Part shown: one piece after another, positions 17,833-26,828 of the stretch
Position numbering within the stretch: the first letter of the stretch is position 1
Layout of the letters: each line of letters opens with the position of its first letter
Made by a program: the position numbers and the translations under genes
Assembly: GCA_020437395.1 (NCBI GenBank)
Contig: JAGQWJ010000011.1
Location: 1-64,000, forward strand
Source of the DNA: Ignavibacteriota bacterium
GTDB lineage: Bacteria; Bacteroidota; Ignavibacteria; Kapaibacteriales; UBA2268
Direction of reading: 5' to 3'
DNA: 64,000 nt
Notes under the pieces: generated by a model
Database searches by the model: none
The model's input: the letters and a program-made list of their open reading frames with translations, nothing else
What the model was told of the DNA's origin: nothing

Positions 17833-20535
17833 ATGGCTGTCAAAAAAATAAGATTATTTAAGATTGCTTCCGAAATAAACATTGGGAAAGAAACCATTGT
17901 TGAGTACTTGCAATCGAAAGGGTTCGATATCCAAAACAAACCAACGTCAATTCTAACTGAAGAGATGATGGATGCTGTTTTCGAAAAATTTAAAAAGGAA
18001 ATGCAAGCAGCCGAAAGTCAAAGAAAGAAAATTAAAATTCATAAAGATATTAGAGAAGAAACTAAGAATCTTATAGAAGAGCGAAATAAGGAAAAAGCTG
18101 CTGTCAAAGAGGAAGTTAAACCAGTAGTTGAACAACCTCCTAAAAAAACGGTAGAAAAACCTGAAGTTAAAGTTGAAATAGAGCCAGAACCTGAAGTAGA
18201 AATTGCTCCTATCAAAGAAGAGCAGCCAACTGAATCTTCGTCAGATGTGGTTGAAGAAGTAGAATCTAAAGAAGTTGAGACAGAAAAGACTGTTGAAAAT
18301 TTAGAACACGAAGTGGATAATGATTTATCTGAACCTATTACTGAAAGCAAAAGTGAAAGACGCAAAGGAAAGCCAGTAAAAGAAGAACAAGCTGATGATA
18401 TAAAAGGTTTAAAAGTAGTAGGGAAAATAGAAATAGTTTCCGAAAAAAGGAAAAAGAAAAGTAGAAAACCCGTCAAAACTAGAGAAAAAGAAGAGACATC
18501 GGACGATGTTACTACTTCTAAGAAGAAAAGAAAGCCACGGGAAATTGATATTAAAGAGGAATCGAGTAAGGCAAGAGATTCCAAAAAAACTACTAATAAA
18601 CGAAGAAGAAAATCAATTCGTGAACAAATTAGCGAAGAAGATGTTCAAAAAGCAATAAAAAAGACTCTTGCAGGAATGGAAGATTCAGGTTCTAGTAATA
18701 GGTCAAAAGCTCGTTCGAAGAGAAAAGCCGAGAGACAAGAGAAAGAACAAATTGCTGAAGAACAAAGAATAATCCAAGAAAAAGTACTAAAGTTAACAGA
18801 ATATGTAACCACTGCTGATATGAGTGAGCAAATGGGAATAGACATTAACGAAATTATACTTAAGTGTATGGAGTTAGGTCTAATGGTTACAATTAATCAG
18901 AGGTTGGACAAAGATACGATAACAATTATAGCAGATGACTATGGTTTTGAAGTTGATTTTGTCGATGAACAAACTTTAGAAGCTATTCAAGATATTGAAG
19001 ATAAAGAAGAAGACTTAGAGCCAAGACCACCAATAGTAACTATTATGGGACATGTGGATCATGGTAAAACTTCACTTCTTGATTATGTACGTAATGCCAA
19101 TGTTGTTGCGGGTGAATCTGGAGGGATTACACAGCATATTGGTGCTTATATGGTTCAAAATGAAGAAGGTAAGAAGATTACTTTCTTAGATACTCCAGGT
19201 CACGAAGCATTCACAGCCATGAGAGCCAGAGGTGCGCAAATAACTGATATTGTTGTACTTGTTGTTGCGGCAGATGACAACGTGATGCCTCAAACAAAAG
19301 AAGCAATTTCTCATGCTCGTGCAGCAGAAGTGCCTATTGTTGTTGCAATCAATAAAATAGATAAACCAGAAGCTAATCCTGATAGGATAATGCAACAATT
19401 GTCTGAAGAAGGAGTACTTGTTGAGGATTGGGGTGGAAAATTCCAAACAGCACAAATATCGGCTAAATCTGGAAAAGGTATTGATGTCTTATTAGAAAAA
19501 ATATTATTGGAAGCAGATTTACTAGAATTAAGAGCAAACCCTAATAGAGTTGCACGTGGTACTGTAGTAGAAGCACATTTGGATAGAGGCTTAGGTCCAG
19601 TTGCGACTGTAGTTGTTCAGAAAGGAACTCTTAAACAAGGAGATTCGTTTATAGCTGGAACCGTATGGGGAAGAGTTAGAACTATGTTTGATGAAAGAAA
19701 CAATGTAGTTAATAATATTGGTCCTTCGCAACCAGTTAAACTAATTGGCTTCGATAAATTACCTTCTGCTGGTGATATTTTTATGATTGTTGATTCTGAC
19801 ACTGAAGCTCGTAATATAGCTTCTGAGAGAAATGCATTGAAACGTGAACAAGAAATGCGTCAAGTTAGACATACAACATTAGATGATATATCGAACCAAA
19901 TCAAAATTGGTGGTGTTGAAATTCTAAATATTATACTGAAAGCGGATGTATCCGGTTCATTAGAAGCCCTGTCTGATTCATTGTTAAAGCTCTCAAAGCA
20001 AGAAGTTAGAATTAATCTACTTCATAAAGGTGTAGGTGCTGTAACAGAAAATGATGTAAACCTGGCTATTGCTTCTGGAGCAATAATAATTGGTTTCCAA
20101 GTAAATGTGCCTCCTGCAATAGAGCTAATGGCTAAGGACGAAGATGTTGAAATTAGAAATTATGATATTATTTATGATTGTATAAATGATATTTCGCAAG
20201 CATTAGAAGGTATGCTAAAACCTGAATTCAAGGAAGAAATTACTTCTACTATTGAAGTAAGACAGACATTCAAAATTAGTAGAATGGGAACAATTGCTGG
20301 TTGTTATGTTATTGAAGGCAAAGTCTCTAAATCAGACAGTATTAGAGTTTTGAGAAATGGTTTACCAGTATATGATGGAAAAATAGCATCTCTCAAGAGA
20401 GAGAAAGACGATGTACGAGAAGTCAAATCTAAGTTCGAATGTGGTATAATGTTAGATGGATTTAACGACTTTATCATCGGTGATATATTAGAATCTTACA
20501 AAGAAGTAGAAGTTAAACGTAAATTTAAAAACTAA
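17833..20535 (+). CDS. infB: Translation initiation factor IF-2
   Basis: A 900-aa GTPase that brings initiator tRNA to the 30S subunit. The N-terminal IF2-N helix (RLFKIASEINIGKETIVEYL) is followed by a long Lys/Glu-rich linker (about 55-300) and a second IF2-N domain. G motifs are GHVDHGKTSLLDYVR, DTPGHEAFTAMRARG, NKIDKPEA and SAKSGKG; domains II-IV follow. The highly charged linker varies between species and explains the length. It starts 51 bp after nusA and is followed 1 bp later by rbfA. Confidence 0.98.
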   Translation: MAVKKIRLFKIASEINIGKETIVEYLQSKGFDIQNKPTSILTEEMMDAVFEKFKKEMQAAESQRKKIKIHKDIREETKNLIEERNKEKAAVKEEVKPVVEQPPKKTVEKPEVKVEIEPEPEVEIAPIKEEQPTESSSDVVEEVESKEVETEKTVENLEHEVDNDLSEPITESKSERRKGKPVKEEQADDIKGLKVVGKIEIVSEKRKKKSRKPVKTREKEETSDDVTTSKKKRKPREIDIKEESSKARDSKKTTNKRRRKSIREQISEEDVQKAIKKTLAGMEDSGSSNRSKARSKRKAERQEKEQIAEEQRIIQEKVLKLTEYVTTADMSEQMGIDINEIILKCMELGLMVTINQRLDKDTITIIADDYGFEVDFVDEQTLEAIQDIEDKEEDLEPRPPIVTIMGHVDHGKTSLLDYVRNANVVAGESGGITQHIGAYMVQNEEGKKITFLDTPGHEAFTAMRARGAQITDIVVLVVAADDNVMPQTKEAISHARAAEVPIVVAINKIDKPEANPDRIMQQLSEEGVLVEDWGGKFQTAQISAKSGKGIDVLLEKILLEADLLELRANPNRVARGTVVEAHLDRGLGPVATVVVQKGTLKQGDSFIAGTVWGRVRTMFDERNNVVNNIGPSQPVKLIGFDKLPSAGDIFMIVDSDTEARNIASERNALKREQEMRQVRHTTLDDISNQIKIGGVEILNIILKADVSGSLEALSDSLLKLSKQEVRINLLHKGVGAVTENDVNLAIASGAIIIGFQVNVPPAIELMAKDEDVEIRNYDIIYDCINDISQALEGMLKPEFKEEITSTIEVRQTFKISRMGTIAGCYVIEGKVSKSDSIRVLRNGLPVYDGKIASLKREKDDVREVKSKFECGIMLDGFNDFIIGDILESYKEVEVKRKFKN

Positions 20536-20536
20536 G

Positions 20537-20878
20537 ATGTCACTAAGAACAGAAAAAGTAGGAAGTTTACTAAAAGAAATAATAGCTAAACCAATTTCTG
20601 ACTTAGCTATGCAAGCAAAAGCTGGAATGGCTACGGTTACTTCTGTTATAGTTACTCCAGACTTGCAATTAGCTAAAGTAAATATTAGTTGTTTTGCTGG
20701 AAAAACTAAACCTGAAGACTTTATTAAATTTCTAGATTCGAATAAATATCTAATTAAAGATGTTATTGCTAAAGAGGCGAGACTAAGATTTATTCCAGAA
20801 ATCAAGTTTTATTTAGATGATACTCTTGATCAAATGGATAAAATTCAAGATATATTGGATAAGAATAAAAGTAATTAA
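20537..20878 (+). CDS. rbfA: 30S ribosome-binding factor A
   Basis: A 113-aa 30S maturation factor with a KH-like fold. The N-terminus RTEKVGSLLKEIIAKPIS and the C-terminal LRFIPEIKFYLDDTLDQMDKI are the family hallmarks. It sits 1 bp after infB, the standard place, and is followed directly by truB. Confidence 0.96.
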   Translation: MSLRTEKVGSLLKEIIAKPISDLAMQAKAGMATVTSVIVTPDLQLAKVNISCFAGKTKPEDFIKFLDSNKYLIKDVIAKEARLRFIPEIKFYLDDTLDQMDKIQDILDKNKSN

Positions 20879-20879
20879 A

Positions 20880-21608
20880 GTGCTTTATATCAAGAGAAAT
20901 ACAAGTATAACAAGAAGTGAAATTCAAAGAGAAGCCCAAGAAAATGGGCTTTTCTTGTATATAGATAAACAACAAGATTGGACTTCACATGACGTAGTTG
21001 CTAAGCTTAGAACTATGTTAAAAATCAAAAAAATTGGGCACTCTGGGACTTTAGACCCAATGGCAACAGGACTTTTGATCATTGCAATTGGTAGAGGTGC
21101 TACTAAACAAATTTCAGAACTCCAAGCAATGTCAAAGTCTTATACAGCTACAATGAAAATTGGAGCCACAACAAAAACTGATGATGCAGAAGCAAATGAA
21201 GAAAACTTAAAAGACATTTCTCATATAAATGAAAAAGAAATCAAAAACGTATTCTTGAATATGCAAGGAGAAATAGCACAAATTCCCCCTATGTTTTCTG
21301 CAAAGAAGGTTAAAGGGCAAAAATTATATCATCTTGCTCGTAAGAATATAGAGATTGAATTAGAACCATCTAATGTATTCTTATTTGAAAATAAAATTAC
21401 AAATATTAATCTTCCCTATATCAGTTTTGAAGTAAAATGCTCAAAAGGTACATATATTAGGGCTATAGCAAGGGATATAGGTAACGAATTAGGAGTAGGC
21501 GGATATTTGACTCAATTGAGAAGAACTTCAATTGAAAATCATAGAATTGAAGATGCACTTACCTTAATGGAACTACAACAAATAATTGACGAAAATGAAA
21601 GTATATAG
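20880..21608 (+). CDS. truB: tRNA pseudouridine(55) synthase
   Basis: A 242-aa enzyme that makes pseudouridine 55 in the tRNA T-loop. Motifs are LYIDKQQDWTSHDVVAKLR, the catalytic-Asp motif KIGHSGTLDPMATGLLIIAIG, YTATMKIGATTKTDDAE, and KCSKGTYIRAIARDIG. The start is uncertain. GTG at 20880, 1 bp after the rbfA stop, gives an N-terminus about 20 residues longer than usual before LFLYIDK; a TTG near 20953 is a shorter alternative. Its end overlaps ribF by 14 bp. Confidence 0.93.
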   Translation: MLYIKRNTSITRSEIQREAQENGLFLYIDKQQDWTSHDVVAKLRTMLKIKKIGHSGTLDPMATGLLIIAIGRGATKQISELQAMSKSYTATMKIGATTKTDDAEANEENLKDISHINEKEIKNVFLNMQGEIAQIPPMFSAKKVKGQKLYHLARKNIEIELEPSNVFLFENKITNINLPYISFEVKCSKGTYIRAIARDIGNELGVGGYLTQLRRTSIENHRIEDALTLMELQQIIDENESI

Positions 21609-22536
21609 AGACTTTGAAGAAATAGAGTATGATAAAAACACTGTTCTGACTGTTGGTACATTCGATGGTGTGCATCGAGGTCATAAGACTATACTCAACA
21701 GATTAAATGAGATTTCAGAAGCTGAAAATCTCAGAACTGTTGTTCTGACTATGGAACCACACCCAAGAATAGTTCTACAAAAAGGAGATAAACTACCAAT
21801 ATATTTACTAACCAATATAAATGAAAGAATTAATGAATTCAGAAAGCACGGTATTCAAAACTGTGTAGTAATGACATTTTCTTATGAGTTTTCTCAAATA
21901 CCTGCCGAAGTTTTTATACGCGAATATCTTTCAAAAAAAGTAGGACTTAAAAAAATACTAATTGGCTATGACCACATGTTCGGTAAAAATAGGGATGGCG
22001 ATGAGGCATTGCTTCAAAAATTAAGTGATGAGTTAGATTTTGAGATTGAACGAATAGAAGCTATGGAAGACAATGATGTTATTATATCGAGTACAAAAAT
22101 AAGAAACGCTTTAAAGTCTAATCAAATAGAAAAAGCAAACGAAATGCTTGGCTATGAATATATGATACAAGGAGTGGTAGTAAAGGGTGATGGCAGAGGT
22201 AAGACATTAGGTTTTCCAACAGCTAATATAATTCCTCCTAATCTCTATAAGCTAATTCCAGCAAATGGAGTTTATATAGTTTCTTCAGAAATTGATGGCA
22301 AACAATATTATGGTTTAGCAAATATAGGAACTAGACCTACTTTCCATGATCAAGATTCTAGTACAATAGAAGTACACTTTTTAGAACTAGACGAAAATCT
22401 TTATGGAAAAGAGCTTTTTATTAATTTTCATAAATTTATTAGAAATGAAATGAAGTTCAATGGGCCAGTTGAATTAGTTAACCAAATTAATTCGGATATG
22501 GAGTTTGCAATAAAATATATAAGAGAAATAAAATAA
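21595..22536 (+). CDS. ribF: Bifunctional riboflavin kinase/FAD synthetase
   Basis: A 313-aa enzyme that makes FMN and FAD from riboflavin. The adenylyltransferase domain has LTVGTFDGVHRGHKTIL, MEPHPRIVLQ and IGYDHMFGKNRDG. The C-terminal kinase domain has GDGRGKTLGFPTANI, NGVYIV and ANIGTRPTFHD. The ATG at 21595 is preferred to a TTG at 21586. It overlaps truB, a common arrangement, and precedes rpsO. Confidence 0.97.
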   Translation: MKVYRDFEEIEYDKNTVLTVGTFDGVHRGHKTILNRLNEISEAENLRTVVLTMEPHPRIVLQKGDKLPIYLLTNINERINEFRKHGIQNCVVMTFSYEFSQIPAEVFIREYLSKKVGLKKILIGYDHMFGKNRDGDEALLQKLSDELDFEIERIEAMEDNDVIISSTKIRNALKSNQIEKANEMLGYEYMIQGVVVKGDGRGKTLGFPTANIIPPNLYKLIPANGVYIVSSEIDGKQYYGLANIGTRPTFHDQDSSTIEVHFLELDENLYGKELFINFHKFIRNEMKFNGPVELVNQINSDMEFAIKYIREIK

Positions 22537-22538
22537 AG

Positions 22539-22569
22539 TTTTAAATATCAAATTATATTCTTAATTTTG
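22539..22569 (+). promoter_or_regulatory. Candidate promoter for rpsO
   Basis: A T-rich element near 22539-22542 and TAATTTTG at 22562-22569 fit the Bacteroidota pattern. The -7 box is exact and the -33 box weak. It lies 37 bp before rpsO and could give ribosomal protein S15 its own transcript inside the operon. Confidence 0.45.
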
Positions 22570-22606
22570 TGTTTATTATAAAATCGGAAATCGGAGAGTT
22601 TGGAGT

Positions 22607-22873
22607 ATGATTACTCAAGAAACAAAAGCAATGATAGTAAAGAAATATGGTGATTCACCAAAAGATTCTGGAAAGCCAGAAGTACAAGTTGCTTTACTAA
22701 CTGCTCGTATTATTGACCTTACTGGTCATGTAACAGCTAATAAAAAAGATGTACACTCAAGAAGAGGACTTATTAGCTTAGTAAACAAAAGAAGAACATT
22801 ATTGAATTATTTAGCTAAAAATGATATTAATCGTTATCGTAATATCATTAGCGAATTGAATTTAAGAAAATAA
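22607..22873 (+). CDS. rpsO: 30S ribosomal protein S15
   Basis: An 88-aa primary 16S rRNA-binding protein. Signatures are DSGKPEVQVALLTARI, TGHVTANKKDVHSRRGL and NKRRTLLNYLAKND. Length is exact for the family. A GGAG site precedes the ATG and a strong terminator follows. The rpsO-pnp order is conserved in many bacteria. Confidence 0.98.
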   Translation: MITQETKAMIVKKYGDSPKDSGKPEVQVALLTARIIDLTGHVTANKKDVHSRRGLISLVNKRRTLLNYLAKNDINRYRNIISELNLRK

Positions 22874-22876
22874 AGG

Positions 22877-22904
22877 AAAAACGGCTTTCAAGAGCCGTTT
22901 TTTG
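22877..22904 (+). terminator. Rho-independent terminator after rpsO
   Basis: AAAACGGCT, a six-base loop (TTCAAG) and AGCCGTTTTTT. The stem is GC-rich and is followed by T-runs up to 22914. It separates rpsO from the structured pnp leader. Confidence 0.9.
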
Positions 22905-22917
22905 TATTTTTTTTCAT

Positions 22918-23015
22918 AGCAGGTTACAAATATGACTCTATCTGAATTTAGTTAAGTATTTCAGTTATGAAATCTTTAATTAAGTTCAGAATAACATATT
23001 TAACCTGCTTTTTTT
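22918..23015 (+). promoter_or_regulatory. Large structured leader of pnp ending in a T-run
   Basis: The 5' arm 22918-22934 (AGCAGGTTACAAATATG) pairs with 22995-23009 (CATATTTAACCTGCT): 15 pairs with a 2-base bulge. Inside, CTGAA (22942-22946) can pair with TTCAG near 22985-22989, and TTTCA-GTTA-TGAAA forms a small hairpin. Seven T follow the outer stem at 23009-23015. The whole fits between the rpsO terminator and the pnp ribosome site (AGAGGTG). It is either an intrinsic terminator/attenuator or an RNase III-type control stem like that of E. coli pnp. Confidence 0.7.
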
Positions 23016-23039
23016 ATTAACAAAAAAAGAGGTGTTTAA

Positions 23040-25265
23040 ATGTCTTTAAACAATCCAATTAGTGTATCTGCCGAAATAGATGGGCAACTATATACACTCG
23101 AAACAGGTAGATATGCTAAATTTGCTAACGGCAACGTAATGATGAGTTGTGGTGACACAATGATACTTATCAATGCAATTGCTTCAAATGATGAAATGGA
23201 CGTTGATTTTTTACCTTTAATGGTTGATTATCGTGAGAGAATGTCTGCTTCTGGAAAAATCCCAGGTGGATTTTTGAAAAGAGAAAGCCGTCCTTCTACA
23301 AAAGAAATATTAGTGGCTCGTCTTATTGATAGACCACTTCGTCCCTTATTTCCAAAAAGCTGGCACTACGATACTCAAGTGATTGCATGGGTTATGTCAG
23401 CACAACCAGAAATTGACCCTGAAAATATAGCTGCAACTGGTGCATCTGCTGCACTTTTAATTTCTGATATACCATTCGAAGGTCCAATGTCAGAAGTTAG
23501 AGTAGCCAAAATTGATGGGAATTTTAAAGTTAATCCAACTCCAGAGGAACTTGAAATTGCTGAGATTGATTTTAGCGTTGCTGGAACGGACGAATCTATT
23601 CTTATGGTTGAAGGTGAGAGCAACGAGATAAGCGAAGATGATTTTCTTGAAGTTCTTGATTTTGCTCATACAAAAATCAGAGAATTTAATAATCTTCAAA
23701 GAGAATTATTGAAGAAAGTGAATAAAGAAAAAAGAGCAATTACTGAAAAAGAAATCCCATCAGATATTTACAATGCAGTAGTTAATGCAATTACTGATAA
23801 AACAAGAGTTTACGTAAATACAGTCACAACAAAATCCGAAAGACAAGAAACAAGAAATCAACTTAGAGATGAAGCTGTTGCAGTTGTAGAAGAGAAATTT
23901 GCTGACAATGAGGAATATGCTGATAAATTAATTGCTTATGCTAATAGTTCATTCTCTAAGTTAGAAAAACATCTTATGCGTGAGATGATTATCAAAGATG
24001 GAAAGAGATTGGACGGAAGAAGTCTTACGGATGTAAGACCTATTGAAACAGAAGTAGGTTTATTACCACGTGTACACGGATCATCTTTGTTCACAAGAGG
24101 AGAAACTCAGAGTTTAACATCAGTCACATTGGGAACTGAAAGAGATGAACAAATGATTGATGGACTGCTACCTACTTACTACACAAACTTCTATTTACAT
24201 TACAATTTCCCACCATTCAGTGTTGGAGAAACTGGTAGATATACAGGTGCAGGACGTAGAGAAATAGGTCACGGTAATTTGGCTGAAAGAGCATTGAAGA
24301 AATTGATGCCTTCAAAAGAGGAATTCCCTTATACTGTAAGAATAATTTCGGATATATTAGAATCTAATGGTTCTTCTTCAATGGCAACTGTTTGCGCTGG
24401 GTCTATGGCACTGATGCACGCTGGTGTCCCAATAAAAAAACCAGTTGCTGGTATTGCAATGGGACTAATTAAGGAAGGTGACGATGTTGCAATATTAACT
24501 GATATACTTGGTGATGAAGATTTCTTAGGCGATATGGATTTCAAAGTAGCTGGTACTAAAGATGGTATAACAGCGTGTCAAATGGACATCAAAATTGGTG
24601 GGTTGTCTGTTGAAATAATGAAGAAAGCATTGAATCAAGCAAAAGAAGGAAGACTTCATATTTTAGATAAAATGAATGAGACAATCCAAACTAAAAATGA
24701 AGAATTATCTAAATTTGCACCACGCTTTACAACTTTACAAGTTGAAAAAGATGAGATTGGAACTGTCATAGGATCTGGTGGTGACACTATCAGAGATATT
24801 ACTAAACAAAGTAACGCTGTAATAAATATCAATGATGATGGGGTAGTAACTATAGCTACTAACAATGATGATGATGCACAAATTGCACTCAATATGATAA
24901 AACGATTGTTAGAAAAACCAGAAGAAGGAAAAGTTTACACAGGGAAAGTAGATAGCGTGCGCGAGGGACTTGGTGCTATAGTTGAGTTCTTGCCTAAGAA
25001 AAAAGGTCTTGTTCATATTTCCGAAATCCAATGGGAACGAACGGAAACCGTAGGTGACCATTTGGAAGAAGGACAAGAGATACAAGTTAAATTATTGGAA
25101 GCAACTCGAGATGGGAAGTACCGATTAAGTATCCGTGCTTTATTGGATAAACCAGAAGGTTTTGTTGAAAGACCACCAAGACCACCAAGAGACAAAGACG
25201 ATAGAAACAAAGGTGGAAACCGAGGCGGTGGAAATCGCGATAGAAGAGATAGAAGAAGAGATTAA
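23040..25265 (+). CDS. pnp: Polyribonucleotide nucleotidyltransferase (PNPase)
   Basis: A 741-aa phosphorolytic 3'-5' exoribonuclease, a trimer in the RNA degradosome. Two RNase PH domains surround a helical domain: the first has FLPLMVDYRERMSASGKIPG, the second has GETQSLTSVTLGTERDEQ and FMGDMDFKVAGT-like FLGDMDFKVAGTKDG. KH follows (GTVIGSGGDTIRDI), then S1 (KVYTGKVDSVREGLGAIVEFL). The C-terminus is an Arg/Gly/Asp-rich tail (RPPRPPRDKDDRNKGGNRGG) that may bind RNA. It has its own structured leader and a terminator. Confidence 0.98.
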   Translation: MSLNNPISVSAEIDGQLYTLETGRYAKFANGNVMMSCGDTMILINAIASNDEMDVDFLPLMVDYRERMSASGKIPGGFLKRESRPSTKEILVARLIDRPLRPLFPKSWHYDTQVIAWVMSAQPEIDPENIAATGASAALLISDIPFEGPMSEVRVAKIDGNFKVNPTPEELEIAEIDFSVAGTDESILMVEGESNEISEDDFLEVLDFAHTKIREFNNLQRELLKKVNKEKRAITEKEIPSDIYNAVVNAITDKTRVYVNTVTTKSERQETRNQLRDEAVAVVEEKFADNEEYADKLIAYANSSFSKLEKHLMREMIIKDGKRLDGRSLTDVRPIETEVGLLPRVHGSSLFTRGETQSLTSVTLGTERDEQMIDGLLPTYYTNFYLHYNFPPFSVGETGRYTGAGRREIGHGNLAERALKKLMPSKEEFPYTVRIISDILESNGSSSMATVCAGSMALMHAGVPIKKPVAGIAMGLIKEGDDVAILTDILGDEDFLGDMDFKVAGTKDGITACQMDIKIGGLSVEIMKKALNQAKEGRLHILDKMNETIQTKNEELSKFAPRFTTLQVEKDEIGTVIGSGGDTIRDITKQSNAVININDDGVVTIATNNDDDAQIALNMIKRLLEKPEEGKVYTGKVDSVREGLGAIVEFLPKKKGLVHISEIQWERTETVGDHLEEGQEIQVKLLEATRDGKYRLSIRALLDKPEGFVERPPRPPRDKDDRNKGGNRGGGNRDRRDRRRD

Positions 25266-25286
25266 TTCTGAATTTCTTAATAATAT

Positions 25287-26078
25287 TTATTCAAAGGGGT
25301 TACTTTTAAGTAACCCTTTTTTTATAGCAATAACATCATCACCGATATTTGATTTCAAATATTTGTTAGCAGATTTGTTTTTTATTCCTATTTCAACTGT
25401 TTCACAACTACCATTATAGAAAAATAGATTTCCATCGGAGTCAGAATAGTTGTTCGATTTATTTGTGATTACTTCATCTCTGTATTCAATTGAATGAAAA
25501 TTTGAAATATTTCCCCCATTAATATTTGTCACAATATTACCGTAAACATCAATGTTCATTATTTTTCCGAATACTTTATCTCCAATCGTACTTTCGTTAA
25601 TGTCAATTGTTTTTACATTATTAAAACTTACTCTTTCTCCTAAAATAATTGAATCATTTCCAATGCTCATTTCAGAAGCTAATGGAGCGAATATATCTCT
25701 GCCATGAAATGTATTGCTGTTTTGAATTTTATCTATGTAGCTTGAATTAGCATAGAAAATACTAGATTCTTCAGTTATAACACCTGTTAACAAACCATTA
25801 TCAGGAGCCACAAAACATTGATTTTTATTCTTTACGATAAGAATTTTTCTATCGGTACCAACCCCAGGATCTACAACACAGCAGAAAATAGAATCTTCTG
25901 AAAAATATTTTACAGATTTTGAAAGAATAAAAGACGCTTGCAAAATATTCTGTGGTCTAATATTATTATTCAAATCTATGATATTGTTCTCTTTTGTTAT
26001 TCTTGTTATAACACCTTTCATTAAACCAATATATTGGTCTTGTGTACCAAAATCAGTTATTAAAACAATTTGTCTCAT
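25287..26078 (-). CDS. SAM hydroxide adenosyltransferase (DUF62 family)
   Basis: A 263-aa member of the SAM fluorinase/chlorinase/hydrolase superfamily. The N-terminal domain shows VLITDFGTQDQYIGLMKGVI, HxxxP-like IRPQNILQASF, and CCVVDPGVGTDRKI. CFVAPDNGLLTGV and GRDIFAPLASEM follow, then a C-terminal barrel with IMNIDVYGNIVTNI. Most members split SAM into adenosine and methionine using water; the halogenase-specific loop is not evident. It stands alone, convergent with pnp and divergent from elbB. Its physiological role is uncertain, as for the family. Confidence 0.92.
   Translation of the reverse strand: MRQIVLITDFGTQDQYIGLMKGVITRITKENNIIDLNNNIRPQNILQASFILSKSVKYFSEDSIFCCVVDPGVGTDRKILIVKNKNQCFVAPDNGLLTGVITEESSIFYANSSYIDKIQNSNTFHGRDIFAPLASEMSIGNDSIILGERVSFNNVKTIDINESTIGDKVFGKIMNIDVYGNIVTNINGGNISNFHSIEYRDEVITNKSNNYSDSDGNLFFYNGSCETVEIGIKNKSANKYLKSNIGDDVIAIKKGLLKSNPFE
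25296..25323 (+). terminator. Terminator of pnp, embedded in the end of the convergent gene
   Basis: GGGTTACT, loop TTTA, AGTAACCC, then seven T at 25317-25323. It lies 31 bp after the pnp stop. The same bases encode the last residues (KKGLLKSNPFE) of the minus-strand SAM hydrolase. Confidence 0.9.
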
Positions 26079-26138
26079 ATCACGTATAATTGTTATTGCT
26101 TAGTTATGTTTAATACAAAATAATAAAAAAGGATTGAA

Positions 26139-26828
26139 ATGAAAATTGGAGTTTTATTATCGGGTTGTGGCGTTTATGATGGATCAGAAATCCATGAGTC
26201 AGTATTTACTTTATTAGCGATTGAAGAAAATGAGGGAGAGGCTATATGTTTTGCTCCTGATAAGAATCAAGCTCATGTTATTAATCACTTAGATGGAACT
26301 GTTGAAAAAGAAGAAATTAGGAATACCTTAAAAGAATCAGCAAGAATAGCCAGAGGAAATATAAAGTCAATAAACAAAACATCAATTGACGATTTCGACG
26401 CTTTAGTAATACCAGGTGGATTTGGAGCTGCAAAAAATCTCAACAGATGGGCGTTCGATGGGCCAGATGGTGAAATTGACCCAGCTGTAAAACATTTAAT
26501 TCTTGATATGGTTGAAGCTAAAAAACCAATTGTGGGTTTGTGTATGGGGCCGACAGTTATAGCTTCTGCACTTCAAGGTACAGGAATTGGTACTAAATTA
26601 ACAGTTGGATCAGACAAGGAAAAATCACCTTATGAAATTAAAGAAATAAGTGAAGGAATGGAAAGTCTTGGAGCAATGTCTGTTATGAAGGCTATTAATG
26701 AAATATGTTTTGACGAAGAAAACAGAATCATTACGGCTCCTTGTTATATGATGGAGGCATCAATTAGTGAGGTCAGAGCAAATATAAAACAAGCGATTGA
26801 TAAGCTATTTACTTTATTAAAAAATTAA
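26139..26828 (+). CDS. elbB: ElbB-like glyoxalase/isoprenoid-biosynthesis protein (DJ-1/PfpI superfamily)
   Basis: A 229-aa DJ-1-like protein. Signatures are KIGVLLSGCGVYDGSEIHES, the ElbB-specific VIPGGFGAAKNLNRWAFDG, and the nucleophile Cys in PIVGLCMGPTVIAS. ElbB has weak glyoxalase activity and has been linked to isoprenoid synthesis by genetics; the true role is unsettled. The first Cys region (SGCGVYDG) is also conserved. Its stop codon overlaps the stop of the convergent acylase gene. Confidence 0.94.
   Translation: MKIGVLLSGCGVYDGSEIHESVFTLLAIEENEGEAICFAPDKNQAHVINHLDGTVEKEEIRNTLKESARIARGNIKSINKTSIDDFDALVIPGGFGAAKNLNRWAFDGPDGEIDPAVKHLILDMVEAKKPIVGLCMGPTVIASALQGTGIGTKLTVGSDKEKSPYEIKEISEGMESLGAMSVMKAINEICFDEENRIITAPCYMMEASISEVRANIKQAIDKLFTLLKN

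Noticed and set aside
18039-18584. 181-aa open frame on the minus strand inside infB, rich in Ser/Phe/Leu
   Set aside because: It is the mirror of the Lys/Glu-rich IF-2 linker; low complexity, no start signal, and fully inside a certain gene.
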